Shown: positions 1-11,055 of the stretch, in pieces
Position numbering within the stretch: position 1 is the first letter of the stretch
Layout: each line of letters begins with the position of its first letter
NCBI GenBank assembly: GCA_949130485.1
Contig: OX422184.1
Location: forward strand, 14,792,405-14,856,404
Length of the DNA: 64,000 nt
Source of the DNA: Agelas oroides
Lineage: Eukaryota > Porifera > Demospongiae > Agelasida > Agelasidae
Direction of reading: 5' to 3'
Translations under genes and position numbers: made by a program
The notes under the pieces: generated by a model
The model's database searches: none
What the model saw: only the letters and a program-made list of their open reading frames with translations
Told to the model about the DNA's origin: nothing

Positions 1-1425
1 GTGTTGGTAGCTCAGTTTTATTGGCAATTATTGTCTCCCAGCGTGCCTTTGCTTGTGCTGGCACATCTTGTAGTTGTGTGTTGCGAAAGTGCAGAAGAGG
101 TGGACCCTCAGCATGGTATTCTTGATCTTCACTGCTGTCACGGAATACATAACAATCATGATCCGCTATCCACCACACACCTTTTCCCATCTGCAGAAAG
201 GTGCTTATTCTCTTCAAGTGTGCTTGCCAAGATGAAAGGTGCTGTTGAATAAAGGACTTTGATATCCTCATTCCTGGGTAATTTGGGAGATACAATGCTG
301 CTTGGCTGACTCTTCCTTCTTGCTTCTGCACTACTGTAGTTGCTGCATCGAGGAGTTGTTTGGCTTGCAAACGTATCAAAATGTTGAACAAAGGCGGTTA
401 GATGCTTGAGTTGCCATTTGCTTGGCTTGGCCAAATAGGCATTCCTCACCTTCGGTGTTAACTGAACTGAGGGCTATGATCTCATATTGGGTGGGAGCAT
501 GGCTTGAGTCAAGCTACAGAGAGTGTGATGAAACCATGTACAATTGTACAGCTGTAGTACTCTTTTTGGTGATCGCTTATGTGCTGGTAAGTAGAGGATC
601 TCTGAGATTTGCACGGCTGTCTGTATCAGTAATCATTGTCTTTGTAGTGCTGGAGGAGGAGTTGGTAGAGATGGACAGCTGTCAGTCTAAGGTCGGCACA
701 TTTGACTTTCTCCTTACTGAGGTTGCTTTTGATTATTTGCTGGCAGGTTTCTTTCACATCTCCTTTGAGAATGTATGGCAATTCAGTAAAGAGTTGGACA
801 GATGCCCTTTGAGATCGTGGAGAGGTTCACTGTCGAGGATAGTGTAGTGTTGTAGGTGCAGAGCTTCCAATGGAAGTGTTGGGTTAGCCAAGAGAAGAGA
901 TGCCACACGCTGAGCTCCACACAGAATGCCTTGCAGAGTATGGCTTAGGTCTAATTTTGTTGTGGCTTCATGGTACACATTCCTAGCTCGTAGCTCTTCA
1001 TTAAGCTGCTGCATATTCAGAGCTTCAAATGGTTTGAGTGCCCCAGGCTGATTACCGTGTTTGCCAGCAAGCACTAGCTCTTGAAGGTCCATTAAGGAGC
1101 GCCATTTGCACTCAAGGGCATGTGCTATATCCTCCATCATGTGTGCATGACATCCACACCCTCCACACTTGTAGTGCCCTCCTTGCTGTGTTCCACGTTC
1201 AAATTGTTGTGCGGGAGTGTCACCTTTGAAGAAACAAAGCTCGTCATTGATCGGTATGCCTATGCCGGTGGTTAATACCTTGTTAAGGTCTTTCAGGCAC
1301 TCAACTCGATCAGGTAGTACACTATCTTGATCCTTGGCAGAAGAAGAACTAATATCCAATATGAATGACTTTATATTGGCGGATTTTAATTTGGCGGTAG
1401 GCTGGTCAATCTGCCAAACCGCCAA
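1..1425 (-). pseudogene. Decayed multicopy ORF, likely transposon-encoded (3' part)
   Basis: Read on the minus strand from 1425, an ORF of 223 aa has a Cys/His cluster (HYKCGGCGCHAH, near residue 83) and a conserved-looking block ending ILDSEPLHDLKGHLSN. The reading then continues after frameshifts and stops: LYLPAHKRSPKRVLQLYN, HAPTQYEIIALSSVNTEGEE and AKPSKWQLKHLTAFVQHFD lie in different frames down to the window edge. These blocks resemble an uncharacterised protein family I associate with many copies in sponge and cnidarian genomes; I cannot give it a function. At least three disabling changes are seen, so this copy is dead. The gene is cut by the left window edge. Confidence 0.5.
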
Positions 1426-1720
1426 ATTTAATTCCCCGCCAAATTTTCCGGCTATACGAATTACTGTATTTTGAATTAGTAATTATTGTATTATCGTGCA
1501 ATGACTACATTTTGAAAGTAACTACTTATCTATAGGTAATGGCACATTGCTACATTCAAGGTAGACATACTGTTTGCTAACCCCTGCTCCTGGCCTAGTC
1601 CTGTCCCCAAGGTTTTTCACATAATTTACTGCAAGCAAGTATATGTAAATATACACAAGGCAGTATGTAAGTACAAAGTCTGGAAGATTTTAGCATGTGA
1701 GTGCTGCAATGTCTACGTGG

Positions 1721-2406
1721 CTACCTAGGAAATGGGGAAGGGTGTGAAAAAATCTTAGAATGCTTTTCATGGCTGGAAAATCTCCCAGCCTGACCCCCCT
1801 CATCCTGTAAAGCAATCCAAACTTGATGAAAATGGCTGAAAGTATAGCCAGTGCAATGCCATGCAGACTTTTCCTTTCCAGATGAAATTGTGTCCACTTC
1901 TCTAGGAAAAGGATGCACTTCTTTTGCTGATATGAACCCTGTATGCTGTCTTACCAAATTGCTGTCCTTTTCAACTTGACCCGTTGAGACACACATCCAC
2001 AAGTAGACAAAAAATTGGTCCTCCTTCTCCAATTCATCATTTCATTCCAAAGATGTGAACACAGGTGAAATGGAAATGAACGGTGTATCATAAGCAGAGC
2101 AATTTCATACAAATATTGCAGTTGCTGATTTGCAAAATCTGAGGATATATGCCATTTCTTTGCCAATAGTGTGCTCCTTATGTCAGTAGTTATAGTCTTG
2201 CACACCATACCCTTCACAATTTGGGAAGGGTCTACATAGTCATGCTGCAATGGTTCACAGCAGAATCGGTTGCTGTTTCGATCAGATGCATGCTGTTTGT
2301 AGATTACACCATTGTCATGGAGTATAAAACACATCGTAATGGCGTACAGTACAAAAATTATCTTGTCAGTTACGGATTGACAGACCTTTCCTGTCCATGA
2401 TTGCAT
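1721..2406 (-). pseudogene. Unrecognised frameshifted ORF pair
   Basis: Two overlapping minus-strand reading frames (2406-1951 and 2032-1721) read as one protein if a frameshift near 2000 is allowed. The first contains LLAKKWHISSDFANQQLQYL, and both lack long low-complexity stretches. It lies on the same strand as, and just upstream of, the decayed ORF at 1-1425, so it may be the 5' part of the same element. No family recognised. Confidence 0.25.
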
Positions 2407-2423
2407 GCCACATGTGTTACCTT

Positions 2424-2950
2424 AAGGTGGGCCGAAAGGTGCTCGGTGGAGGTTAGCAAAAACATTACCAGGGTTACAGTCAGGACCAGGGTTACACCTA
2501 AAAGAGATTTTAGATGTTTTGAGGTGAAATAGAGGTAGCTGAATAGGCCGGTAGTAACCAGGAATTGAACCCAGGACACCTGGCTTGTACAGCCAGTGCT
2601 CTGCAACTGAGTTACGACAACTGAACAACCACCAGCCTTCACAATCCTCCATATGTCTCTTTGTAGTGTCAGGGTTAGGGTTAGGATTTGCTTTACGTAG
2701 GGAAATCTTGCTTTGCTTAATTTTCAATAAGATTTTATTAGCTCATTATAATACAGTCATAAAAACGTTATTGCCACTCAACTACACAGTCACTGTACAT
2801 TGAGTCCTAACCACCAACATGTCTCAAATCAACGCCTGTATGCCACCAGTTGTTCAGAGTCACTCTCAAAGTCAGGCTAGGCTTATGTTAATTTGTCACT
2901 ACTCTTGACATGGACAACTTTGACTGTACAAAAATCAATGCACATTCAGG
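2424..2950. repeat. Dispersed repeat, copy 1 (partner at 61.6 kb)
   Basis: Long stretches match 61631-61985 in the same orientation with scattered substitutions, for example the segments around gaggttagc, gggttacagtcaggacca, gtcctaaccaccaa and tctcaaagtcaggctag. This copy carries an extra insert at about 2500-2660 that includes the tRNA-like SINE head. The repeat class is unknown; it has no coding capacity. Confidence 0.75.
2551..2622 (-). mobile_element. tRNA-derived SINE head
   Basis: On the minus strand this reads as a tRNA-like sequence: an A-box-like TAACTCAGTTGCAGAGC, a 5-bp anticodon-type stem (CTGGC/GCCAG) around a 7-nt loop, and a B-box-like GGTTCAATTCC at 2571-2561. The acceptor stem is poor and position 33 is not T, so it is not a functional tRNA. 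The matching copy of the host repeat at 61.6 kb lacks it, which indicates an insertion. The SINE body probably extends to about 2500. Confidence 0.6.
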
Positions 2951-3747
2951 GCCGTAGCCATCAGATTTGAACTGTGCATAGGTGTAGGGCACCGGGGGCA
3001 TGTGCCCCCCCCCAAGTTTTCAATCTGTGCCACGCCCACTCTATATGTCCTGTACTACAAATTAGTTTTGTTAAAAATTGTGCCCCCCCATCAAAAAATC
3101 TTTCCTACACCTCTGCTGTGTGATAACGTATTTCTTTGGCACACTTTTGTTTGCTATAATTATACTTTGGAGTTGCAAACCGTGCTTAAAGTGTAGAGGG
3201 CTTACAAAGCTATGGATTGACCCAAAATGATCTTTGTCCCATGCTGTACAGAGCTACCAGGATGGTTTGAAGTCATACGTACAGATTAATTGTGATTGTA
3301 GCCAAATGCCAGCTAACTGGCATAGAGTTTTGGATTACATGTAGGTAGTAAATTGAAGGTATTCAGCCATATGGGAGTTGTGGTTTGAGGAGGACTTAAT
3401 CCTGACAATCCTCCTGATAATCAGGACAAGAAGTGCTTCAGATGTCCACTCTGATTCTGGTAGTTTCACCTGAAGGTGGAAATACATACGGACATGGATC
3501 ATGGCCATAGCAAGCGGTCGGGCTGGTCGGGTTTTGGCCCGACCACCTTTATGCGGACTAAACGTGCACGTGCGCACTTTAAATACGCGTGAAGTCGTAC
3601 GTACAAGAACTAGTTTTCACCGACAAAGAGGTAACGTTGCGTTAGGATTTTCAGTCATTTCGATAGCTATTCCTTACAGCGACGAACCTCGTGCTGCCCA
3701 CGGTAGGTGCGCGCAGCTTAGTTCATACGCGGAATCTGAAATCACTA

Positions 3748-3837
3748 GCCTCGTTCCCCAGGCCCCGTCCAGCTTTCCATCGTTTACAGTACGTAGTACC
3801 ATGGAAAGCTGGGCGGGAGCCTGTGAACAAGACTACT
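3748..3837. repeat. Degenerate GCCTCGTTCCC fold-back hairpin
   Basis: It starts gcctcgttccccaggccccg and ends with a diverged reverse complement (gggcgggagcctgtgaacaag) around a short loop. It is the same family as the near-perfect hairpin at 4850-4922. Confidence 0.6.
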
Positions 3838-3880
3838 CACTCGGCACTCAATGTGAATCAGAATAAGTCTTACTGCTTGC

Positions 3881-4563
3881 CAGTGGCGGATCTAGAAATT
3901 TCGAAAGGGGGATTCAGTCATCGGCGCGCGAAAGCGCGCCGGAAATTTTTGGGTTGCCACGCCCACTTTCGGTCACGTGAACGCATTCAAAATAAAATAT
4001 AGCTGGAAGGCCGAACCGAGGGGTCCGTCACAAAAGAAATCTCGTACACTGTCCGACAGTGTTGTTTAGTTAACTATAACTTTAAATAAATACATTTTAG
4101 TATGGCCTTTTTAAAATTTAGTTAACTAAAACTACAACTAACTAAAAATTTTTTGCTAAGCTGGGAACTATAACTAAAATATCCAAGAACATACAAGAAG
4201 AAACCTGTCGGCAGAAATCCAAACTGAAATCCAGAAATCCACTGTGAAATCCAGAAATCCACTCTGAAATCCGAAATCCACGTGAAATCCAGTGGATTTC
4301 GAAATCTCGTACGCCGAGACGCGCCGTGGCGGACCCCTCGGGCCGAACTGAATATCTCGAAGCAACTCTAGGCCTAGTCAAACGTCTGGAGATCAGTAAG
4401 GAACTGATACGTGAATGTGTAACTGTGCCTGGTTGTTGTTGCTGCATGCCACTGCTGCATAATCATTTGATGGACTCGTGCAGTTATGTACGCAAAATAC
4501 ATTACTAGCCGCCAAAGGGGGGGTGCATTTGCACCCCCCTTACCCCCCCTAAATCCGCCACTG
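3881..4563. mobile_element. hAT-like MITE with CAGTGGCGGAT ends
   Basis: The ends are CAGTGGCGGATCTAG and its approximate inverse (taaatccgccactg). The 5-bp sequence CTTGC flanks both sides (3876-3880 and 4564-4568), a possible partial target duplication. Inside, at about 4208-4300, a ~21-bp unit (aatccactctgaaatccaga type) is tandemly repeated. It is non-coding. Confidence 0.6.
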
Positions 4564-4849
4564 CTTGCGTATGACATAATCAATGATCACAGCTAAGAAG
4601 CGATCTCCGAGCAAATGTTTGGTGCGGGGGCATGCCTTCCATATGTAGCTACTACATGCACTAAGTTACGCGCAATCTGTGATCACTACCTCACAGAGAG
4701 TACGTGTAGAAACTATCAAAATTCTGTCTGCTAAGAATTGTAAATCATATGAGATTTGGGGCCTAAAAATGGCCTCAGAAATGATCTCCTACCGTGTGAT
4801 TTAACAAAATTTTCCTGGGGGAGCATGCCCCCACACCCCCCTAGATACT

Positions 4850-4922
4850 AGCCTCGTTCCCAGGCCCCGCCCAGCTTTCCGTCGCTTATTCGGAAAGCTG
4901 GGCGGGGCCTGGGAACGAGGCT
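4850..4922. repeat. Near-perfect fold-back hairpin (GCCTCGTTCCCAGG family)
   Basis: Arms of about 33 nt (gcctcgttcccaggccccgc and its reverse complement) surround a short loop of about 8 nt. Shared outer motif TCGTTCCCAG..CTGGGAACGA also occurs at 28.7, 34.65, 62.27 and 62.82 kb with different inner sequence. Confidence 0.75.
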
Positions 4923-4990
4923 ACCTAGATACTACTTTCGGTATGTACACTTTGGCCACACCACCTTGAAATAGCTTGCTACGGCCCTGT

Positions 4991-5730
4991 GGATGACTTC
5001 TCATCAGTAGCATAGCCAAACCCGGGCCCACCCAGGCCATGGCCTGGGCATTAGTGTTTGTATAGCTACAATGCAATCTGTATGTGTGTATGCACTACTG
5101 TATGGTAAGTCAGTTGGTATAGGCACACTGAGGTATGGGCCCAGCAACTTAGGACTGTACCATACCAGTTCATGTTTATCTGTCAGTTATCGGGCACTGA
5201 AAATGAAAAGGCTCGAAAATCAAACATCATAGTATAGCTATTTTCATGTATATACAGAATGACACAGTCTCCTGCGCAGCTTTGTTTTCACCATTTGAGA
5301 GTTGGCCATTACAAGCAGAGGAGACCTACACTGCATACACATAAGAATGCCTACCGAAGTCATTGTTTCAAGATACTCCCGATACATTATCGGTGGCAAT
5401 GCCAATAGCCTAGAATTACCCTTACCATTACATACATCCAAAAACTAGTGTTGCATACCTACCAGACCATGGCTTCTCCAGCACCGCTTGCTTACATTAT
5501 CACATGCAGACTCTGAAACTGCTTTTGCTTCCACACACACAACACTGTAACACTCAAATTTCTATGAGGAAAGAATATTACGAAAACAAATCTAAACTCG
5601 TCGCCATAATTTGATGTTAGTGCAAGAGAGCCTGGGGACAAGCCTAGTGCGCTTTGTCAAACAGTAGACTGTACAAGGATGCACGGGGGTAAAATCACGA
5701 GTTATGTTATTAGCGACACTTTACGAGAAG
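4991..5730. other. No gene recognised
   Basis: Short ORFs only, none with recognisable motifs. No repeat structure stands out. Confidence 0.4.
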
Positions 5731-5954
5731 CTATAAAATGGGATCGTCTTAGTTCACATAGCTTGATGAGGTTACGTCATATTACATTCCAGGAATCTCC
5801 CATGCCGCACAAACATAGGTGTGCGCCAAATACCAAATAGGGATATACGCAACATATCAGCACAACCAATGAACCATGACCAACTTTAATAATTTCAAGG
5901 GGATGAACATCAGCAGACAGATTTGAACTAAGGTAACATATTTTATACAATTGA

Positions 5955-6670
5955 TTATACTACTATAGCTAGGTCTTTGCTTTCTACTATTCCTTCAAGC
6001 TTTGGGATGGGGTGTATGGGGTCAGTATCTGTGCCAAAAGTAATTCTGTCGTAGTGGCAATTCTCATAATGCAGAAGCTCAATGTGATAATCCAGCTTTG
6101 CAAATCTTGCAGCAAGTGTTCTCAAAGCAGGATTGTGAAAGGACAATTTCTGTAAGCTGAATGGTTTGAACTGATGCCAAGAATATTTGTTGCACATTCC
6201 AGATTTTGTAAATGTGAAGATGGGTGTTTGTAGCATAGAAGCAAATGAAAGCAATTCTGTAGTTGTACCCCACGCCGTTTCGTTTTTCATGTTATTGATG
6301 TAGTGCATGCATGTTTCCTTGCTGGAAGATGCTGGTTGTAATTGAAGGTTGCAGTATTCAAAGTCAGTCACAAGTTTCCTGAGGTCTAAGTGGTACTTCT
6401 CACTTCCAAATAACTCCTTTGGTACCAGAACTTCATACAGAGCTCAATCAAAAAGTTCCTGTATTGTATGATTTTAAATTTATATCCAATCCTATTTATT
6501 TATCATTGAGTTTCAAAGAGTAGCAACTATTATTACCTTGCTGTCCTTGTTCTCCTTGTTCTCTTCACCAAAACTTTTTGATTGAGCTCTGTATGAAGTT
6601 CTGGTACCAAAAGTGGACGTAGTGCTTCTGCGATGGAGCTCCAGAACCTGGTGACAATCATCTACTATGC
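5955..6670 (-). pseudogene. OTU-type cysteine protease domain, broken
   Basis: Reading from ~6670 downward: RFWSSIAEALRP, then KELFGSEKYHLDLRKLV, NETAWGTTTELLSFASML, SWHQFKPFS and ENCHYDRITFG, in the order expected for an OTU fold. The C-terminal HYD motif carries the family's catalytic histidine. The N-terminal D-G-N-C segment that should carry the catalytic cysteine reads IVTRFW here, so the nucleophile is lost. A ~190-bp palindromic insert (6418-6612) interrupts the gene between the two halves. OTU domains normally cleave ubiquitin chains; several transposons carry them. This copy cannot be active. Confidence 0.6.
6418..6612. repeat. Palindromic insert in the OTU fragment
   Basis: Two arms of about 40 bp (ttttggtaccagaacttcat... 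and its inverse ending gttctggtaccaaaa) flank a ~110-bp centre. The OTU reading resumes on both sides, indicating insertion (or local inverted duplication) after the domain was in place. Confidence 0.6.
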
Positions 6671-8243
6671 CCTCATAGTACAGCCCACTACGTTTCAGTC
6701 CCTTAGACCAGCTTGGCTGGCTGTTTTGAGTAGTGGCCTGGGTGCCAGCTTACTGTGCCATTGCTGCGCAATTCCACATTTCCCGCCACGCGCATGCGCA
6801 ATGTGTGAAAGCCACTAAGGGGAATTCGGTGTATAATTTTGTATGACGTAACCTCAGCTATGTACGTGAACTAAGACGATCCCCTATAAAATAAGGGAGA
6901 CTGTCTTTTCACCCAATCCCATGCGGATCACGTGATAGGCCTCCAGGACGAAAGGTCATTGAGGAAGGCAAATGATGAGACACTGCGCTTGCGAACGGCA
7001 GGAGCTGGGTGTTCTCCTCGACAGGTAAGGCAGCTTATAGATTTAGTGATGTTTTACTGTACATATAAATGAGAGAGGGTAGCTTTATTGGATAGACTGG
7101 GATGGGCACAAGGATAATTTGACTCCTGAAAGTGGCCAGATGTGGTAAGAAGTCTCTTGTGTATGAATACAAGAGACTTCTTACCACATCTGGCCACATT
7201 TGTCTGCTCCTCAAACCTCCTGGTAGATTGTGAGTGTGGCAAGAAGGAAAGGGAGGATTTCATAGCACTGATACAGGGTGACTGGGTGTGCCTTTGTGGT
7301 AAACTGTGCCCTCATCACATCACAAAGTGGTTTTAAAAGTGTAAGAGCCAGTGAAAGTAAAATGCAGACAGAAGCATAAACGTGATTAGCATAAGGCTCT
7401 TCTAAGGGAGCATCTACAAACTACTCAGGTAGATTAAGGAATGGGTGCATGTTTTACATACATGAAATTTGCACTGCTTTATTCATACAGGTATTTGAAG
7501 GTGAAAGTGGAGGTGCAACAACTTGAACTTGGTATCATTGGAAAGCTCATGAAGTGGTGTAAACAATAAACATAATTATGACGTCACTAATTGAAGGTGT
7601 TACTTCCTGTTTACATGCAAAGCGCTGTCACGACATTTATAATTTTAATTCTTCATATGCTGTACACTGAAAACACTGATATGAATGTCTCACTTGATTC
7701 CTACTCTTTGTTCTTTAGTACAAATGGTTTAGTCTTGGAAAAGAAGAACTGACTAATGCTTGGTATTTTATAGCGGGTTTTGTGCTATAAATCAAGCTAA
7801 TTTTGGCCACAAAGTAACAATTATCTTCTCTATACTTCATTGTTTCAAAATTTCCAAGAGAAATCCTAACTGAGGTGAGTGGTACGGTTGTGACTGAGTA
7901 GGTCACTCTAGTTAAGAACGTGCAGGTTGTATAGCATAACAGCCGCTTTCCTCTGCTTGGTAGGTACGCCAAGTTGACCTCACTAGAACACGATTTTCCG
8001 GATAGATACGGCACAAAATACACAAGCTTTCACTTACAAGCTGAACATCCACACCGCGTGAGAGTCTGGCCTTCGAGCCTACGTACTTGTTCACGTCGCT
8101 GTTAGGACGATATACATCAGCGTCTGCATAGTAACGTACTCACATTCATATACGGTATTTTCTAATTATCAACAAGTAGTCGCTTTTCGTAGACCGTCCT
8201 TATTGTACCTGAGTATTTTTTCCAAAGTAACATCACTGTCACA

Positions 8244-8553
8244 CAAGAGCGCATGATGACGTCATTTTTTATTGCGGAGGGAGGAGGAAGAGCATGTAAC
8301 TTCCTATTCTGGCCGTGGTGAAAGCAGAATCTTTCATGTGTACTATAAATAGCACATCCGGTTGAGTTGTAGCTAGTGTGCGGGTGAAGTGTGAGTAAAA
8401 GCAGCTGGAAAACAATCGAGTTAGAGGCTTATCGGTTGGATAAGGACCGTGCATTAGCCAAGGAGAAGCTTAAGTGTTTGACTGAAAGGTTTCGAATTTT
8501 TGGCAGTTACATGCTCCCTCCGCAATAAAAAATGACGTCATCATGCGCTCTTG
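8244..8553. mobile_element. MITE with ~45-bp TIRs
   Basis: The left arm (agcgcatgatgacgtcattt, on through tattgcggagggagg) is mirrored at 8510-8553 (cctccgcaataaaaaatgac, on through gtcatcatgcgctctt). It is about 310 bp and non-coding, and lies within the larger 6893-10993 element. Confidence 0.75.
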
Positions 8554-8796
8554 CTGTGACGTTGTGACCTCCCTCTCCACTCCTCATAACGTCATGCATA
8601 CTGTCGACTATTGATGAAACACTGCCCTCAAATATCAGCCGCACAATCTGAAGCTCTGAGTGAAAAGTCATTGAATAGTAGCCTTGGGTAATTGTCCATC
8701 CACCCAGTTGGAATAACTTAATCCTATGCACACAACTTTGGTATGTATACACAGGTGTCCTGTTATCACAAGTGTCCAGGAGTTGATTAGTCTCAT

Positions 8797-9351
8797 TCCC
8801 AGACTATTTTTCCACACAGGGAGGGAAAAAATAGTCTGGTCAACGGCCTATTCCGTTTTTGTTCTGTGCGGTTTAGAAATTGGTGACGCAACATCTTTAA
8901 AAATGCATTACGTGACATCACACAAAGCTTTAAACTATGAAAGAACTCAAAAGATACAGCTCGTTGCAGGGATCATCCTTCTCGGAGCTTCCGAACACCA
9001 AGAAACGGAGATTCACAAAACTTGAAGCCTCTGTGAACGTCAGAAAGCCGGGACAATCTTATCGACATTCGAAGCTCAGGAACTTCACACTGCCAGTTGT
9101 CAAGCTCAGAAACGCACACTGCCGTTCACAGAAGTCCTGGCATTCCTTTGCTAGTCCGTTCTGTGGTTCTGCCTGGCTTAGTCTTCTGATAGTGCTTCAA
9201 CCGCCTAGCCTTCTTAAAATTAGTTATTGCAGTACGTGACGTCATTTGCATGAAGCAATGTGATTGGAGCACCACCATCATGGTGCTTGGATCAAAAACG
9301 GAATAGGCCATTGACCAGACTTTTTTTCTCTCCGCGTGCCGAAAAATAGTG
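8797..9351. mobile_element. MITE with ~65-bp TIRs
   Basis: The left arm contains tagtctggtcaacggcctat and tccgtttttg; the right arm is the inverse (caaaaacggaataggccatt, gaccagact, then ctatttttcggcac inverted). It is about 555 bp. Short ORFs inside show no recognisable domain. Confidence 0.65.
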
Positions 9352-10116
9352 AGGGCACGAGATGGAGTTGATAGGGAACTTTCTCTTTGCAGATTGAGAA
9401 GTGTAGAAGCTTCAGTCAAGATCTGCCTGTCGTATCCTCCCACGTGAAGACATTATATATGATACTTATATGCAAGAACTCAATGTTGTCGTGTTGTATG
9501 TAGTCCTTTTTGTACCTAGTCATTTTTTGTTGGCCTCAGTCCTTCTTACTCCAGTACCGCACACGCCATAACTAGCGTAACAATGCCGTTACTAGGATAG
9601 GTACGCCGTTACTAAGAGAAGCACGCTCCCATTTAAAGCCCGTCGACCGAGTATCACACACAAACAACTAATAATACTCACCGTGAGATGGTCACCGCAG
9701 TACAGACCCGAATTATCTTCGGTACAGGAGCGCCTACCAGCGAAGAACAAGCCTCCCAGACGTTCCACCAAGACGACACGATAGCGAGCCAGAATCCCGT
9801 ACGTTAACCGTTTGCCCATCCCCCTAGTTATTATAAGTTAATATGATAACTCCACCCATTGAGCCCCACCCCCAATTTGTTTAGTAATTTGAATATTTAT
9901 AGCACTGTGAATGCCCATAGCACTATGTGCCAACCAAAAGCTGGGCTCCTCAAAGCAAACCTTAGGCGGGGAGTGGTCCCGCCCTTTCTGTAGTAGGCCA
10001 CGGGTCGGGAGTTCAAAGGGACCGAAACCCGTGGTCATGCGAGGACCGGAAAGGGTACTCCCCTGAAGACCAGTATTTTTTTGAGCATATCTCCAAAAAA
10101 CAGTAACTAACCGCCC

Positions 10117-10264
10117 CATCCATTTGAGCCATAAATGCCACACCCATTTAAGCCATAAAATGCCCCACCCATTTAAGCCATAAATGCCCCACCCATTTAA
10201 GCCATAAATGCCCCACCCATTTAAGCCATAAAATGCCCCATCCATCTAAGCCATAAATGCCCCA
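10117..10264. repeat. 24/25-bp minisatellite, about 6 copies
   Basis: The unit gccataaatgccccaccca plus tttaa is repeated about six times with one-base indels and a few substitutions. Confidence 0.9.
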
Positions 10265-10813
10265 TCCCCATCTCCCTTTATGTTTTAACTTCACACTTTA
10301 TGTATGTGTGAAATTTTGAACATCGATGTGCCAGCGGTGTTGGTGCTCCCCCACTCGACATACAACTGCTTCTGTCTGCATTTTACTTTCACTGGCTCTT
10401 ACACTTTTAAAACCACTTGTGTGATGTGATGAGGGAACAGTTTAGCAGAAAGGCACACCCAGTCACCTTGTATCAGTGCTATGAAAATATTATCCTCCCT
10501 TTTCTTCTTGCCACACTCACAATCTACCAGGAGGTTTGAGGAGCAGACAAATGTGGCCAGATGTGGTAAGAGGTCTCTTGTATTCATACACAAGAGACTT
10601 CTTACCACGTCTGGCCACTTTCAGGAGTCACTGGATTATCCTTGTGCCCATCCCAGTCTATCCAATAAGCTACCCTCTCTCATTTATACGTACAGTAAAA
10701 CATCACTAAATCTACAAGCTGCCTTACCTGTCGAGGAGAACACCCAGCTCCTGCCGTTCGCAAGCGCAGTGTCTCATCATTCGCCTTCATCAATGACCTT
10801 TCGTCCTGGAGGC

Positions 10814-11055
10814 TGCAAGAGTCTAGCCTAGGTCCACCGCGAGACTGACGTAAGCAACCGACAAGAGTGGTGGTGACTCGCCTGACTTCACGTTACTGCA
10901 GGCCGTGCAAGTTGCACCGGAAGTCACATGACCAGTTAGGGCGGTACCACATGGGATTGGGTGAAAGACAGCCTCCCATAAAAATAGCCGCCCGCCCGCA
11001 TGGTTAAATTGTCTCCGAAACCGGAAATTTTATTACCTTGGCCTAAGACCAAACA
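10814..11055 (+). promoter_or_regulatory. Probable promoter/5' leader of the deaminase gene
   Basis: GC-richer than its surroundings. It contains a CRE-like tgacgtaa (10849-10856), an ETS-like ccggaagt (10918-10925) and a cacatgac box, then a short leader to the start codon at 11056. Most of it (to ~10993) is also the outer part of the right TIR of the 4.1 kb element, so the promoter may be transposon-derived. Motif matches only; the transcription start is not visible. Confidence 0.4.

Larger units (their letters stand above)
2948..4990. mobile_element. Composite element bounded by CAGGGCCGTAGC inverted ends
   Basis: The left end reads CAGGGCCGTAGC and the right end is its exact reverse complement at 4979-4990. 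The ends resemble hAT-type termini. No coding potential for a transposase is seen, and no clear target duplication. The interval holds a nested hAT-like MITE (3881-4563) and two fold-back hairpins, so the pairing of these ends could also be chance between two separate elements. Confidence 0.35.
5731..6892. mobile_element. TIR element carrying an OTU-domain fragment
   Basis: The left terminal ~55 bp (from ctataaaatgggatcgtctt through gaggttacgtcatat) is repeated in inverted orientation at 6838-6892 (tatgacgtaacctcag ... gaactaagacgatcc). This delimits a ~1.16 kb element. The only coding trace inside is a broken OTU protease domain on the minus strand. It abuts the large TIR element that starts at ~6893. 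Confidence 0.6.
6893..10993. mobile_element. ~4.1 kb element with long terminal inverted repeats
   Basis: The left arm (6893-7377) and right arm (10380-10993) are inverted copies over ~450 bp: gactgtcttttcacccaatc at the left outer end is mirrored by gattgggtgaaagacagcct at the right. Both share the block around cgttcgcaagcgcag, and each holds a ~65-bp palindrome (7132-7197 and 10553-10618). The right arm has ~140 extra bases (10814-10950). The ~3 kb interior has no recognisable transposase; it holds two smaller MITEs (8244-8553, 8797-9351) and a minisatellite. The right end stops ~60 bp before the start codon at 11056. Confidence 0.65.

Noticed and set aside
2551..2622. Functional tRNA gene
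   Set aside because: Poor acceptor stem, no T at position 33 and location in a repeat insert; a SINE head fits better.
7912..8094. Minus ORF starting MNKYVGSKARLSRGV with a donor-like site
   Set aside because: Tempting as a small first exon, but no downstream exon and no clear family; inside mobile DNA.
9592..9819. Minus ORF with a strong donor (acg/gtgagt) that could be a first exon
   Set aside because: No partner exon found, lies inside the 4.1 kb mobile element, no family match.
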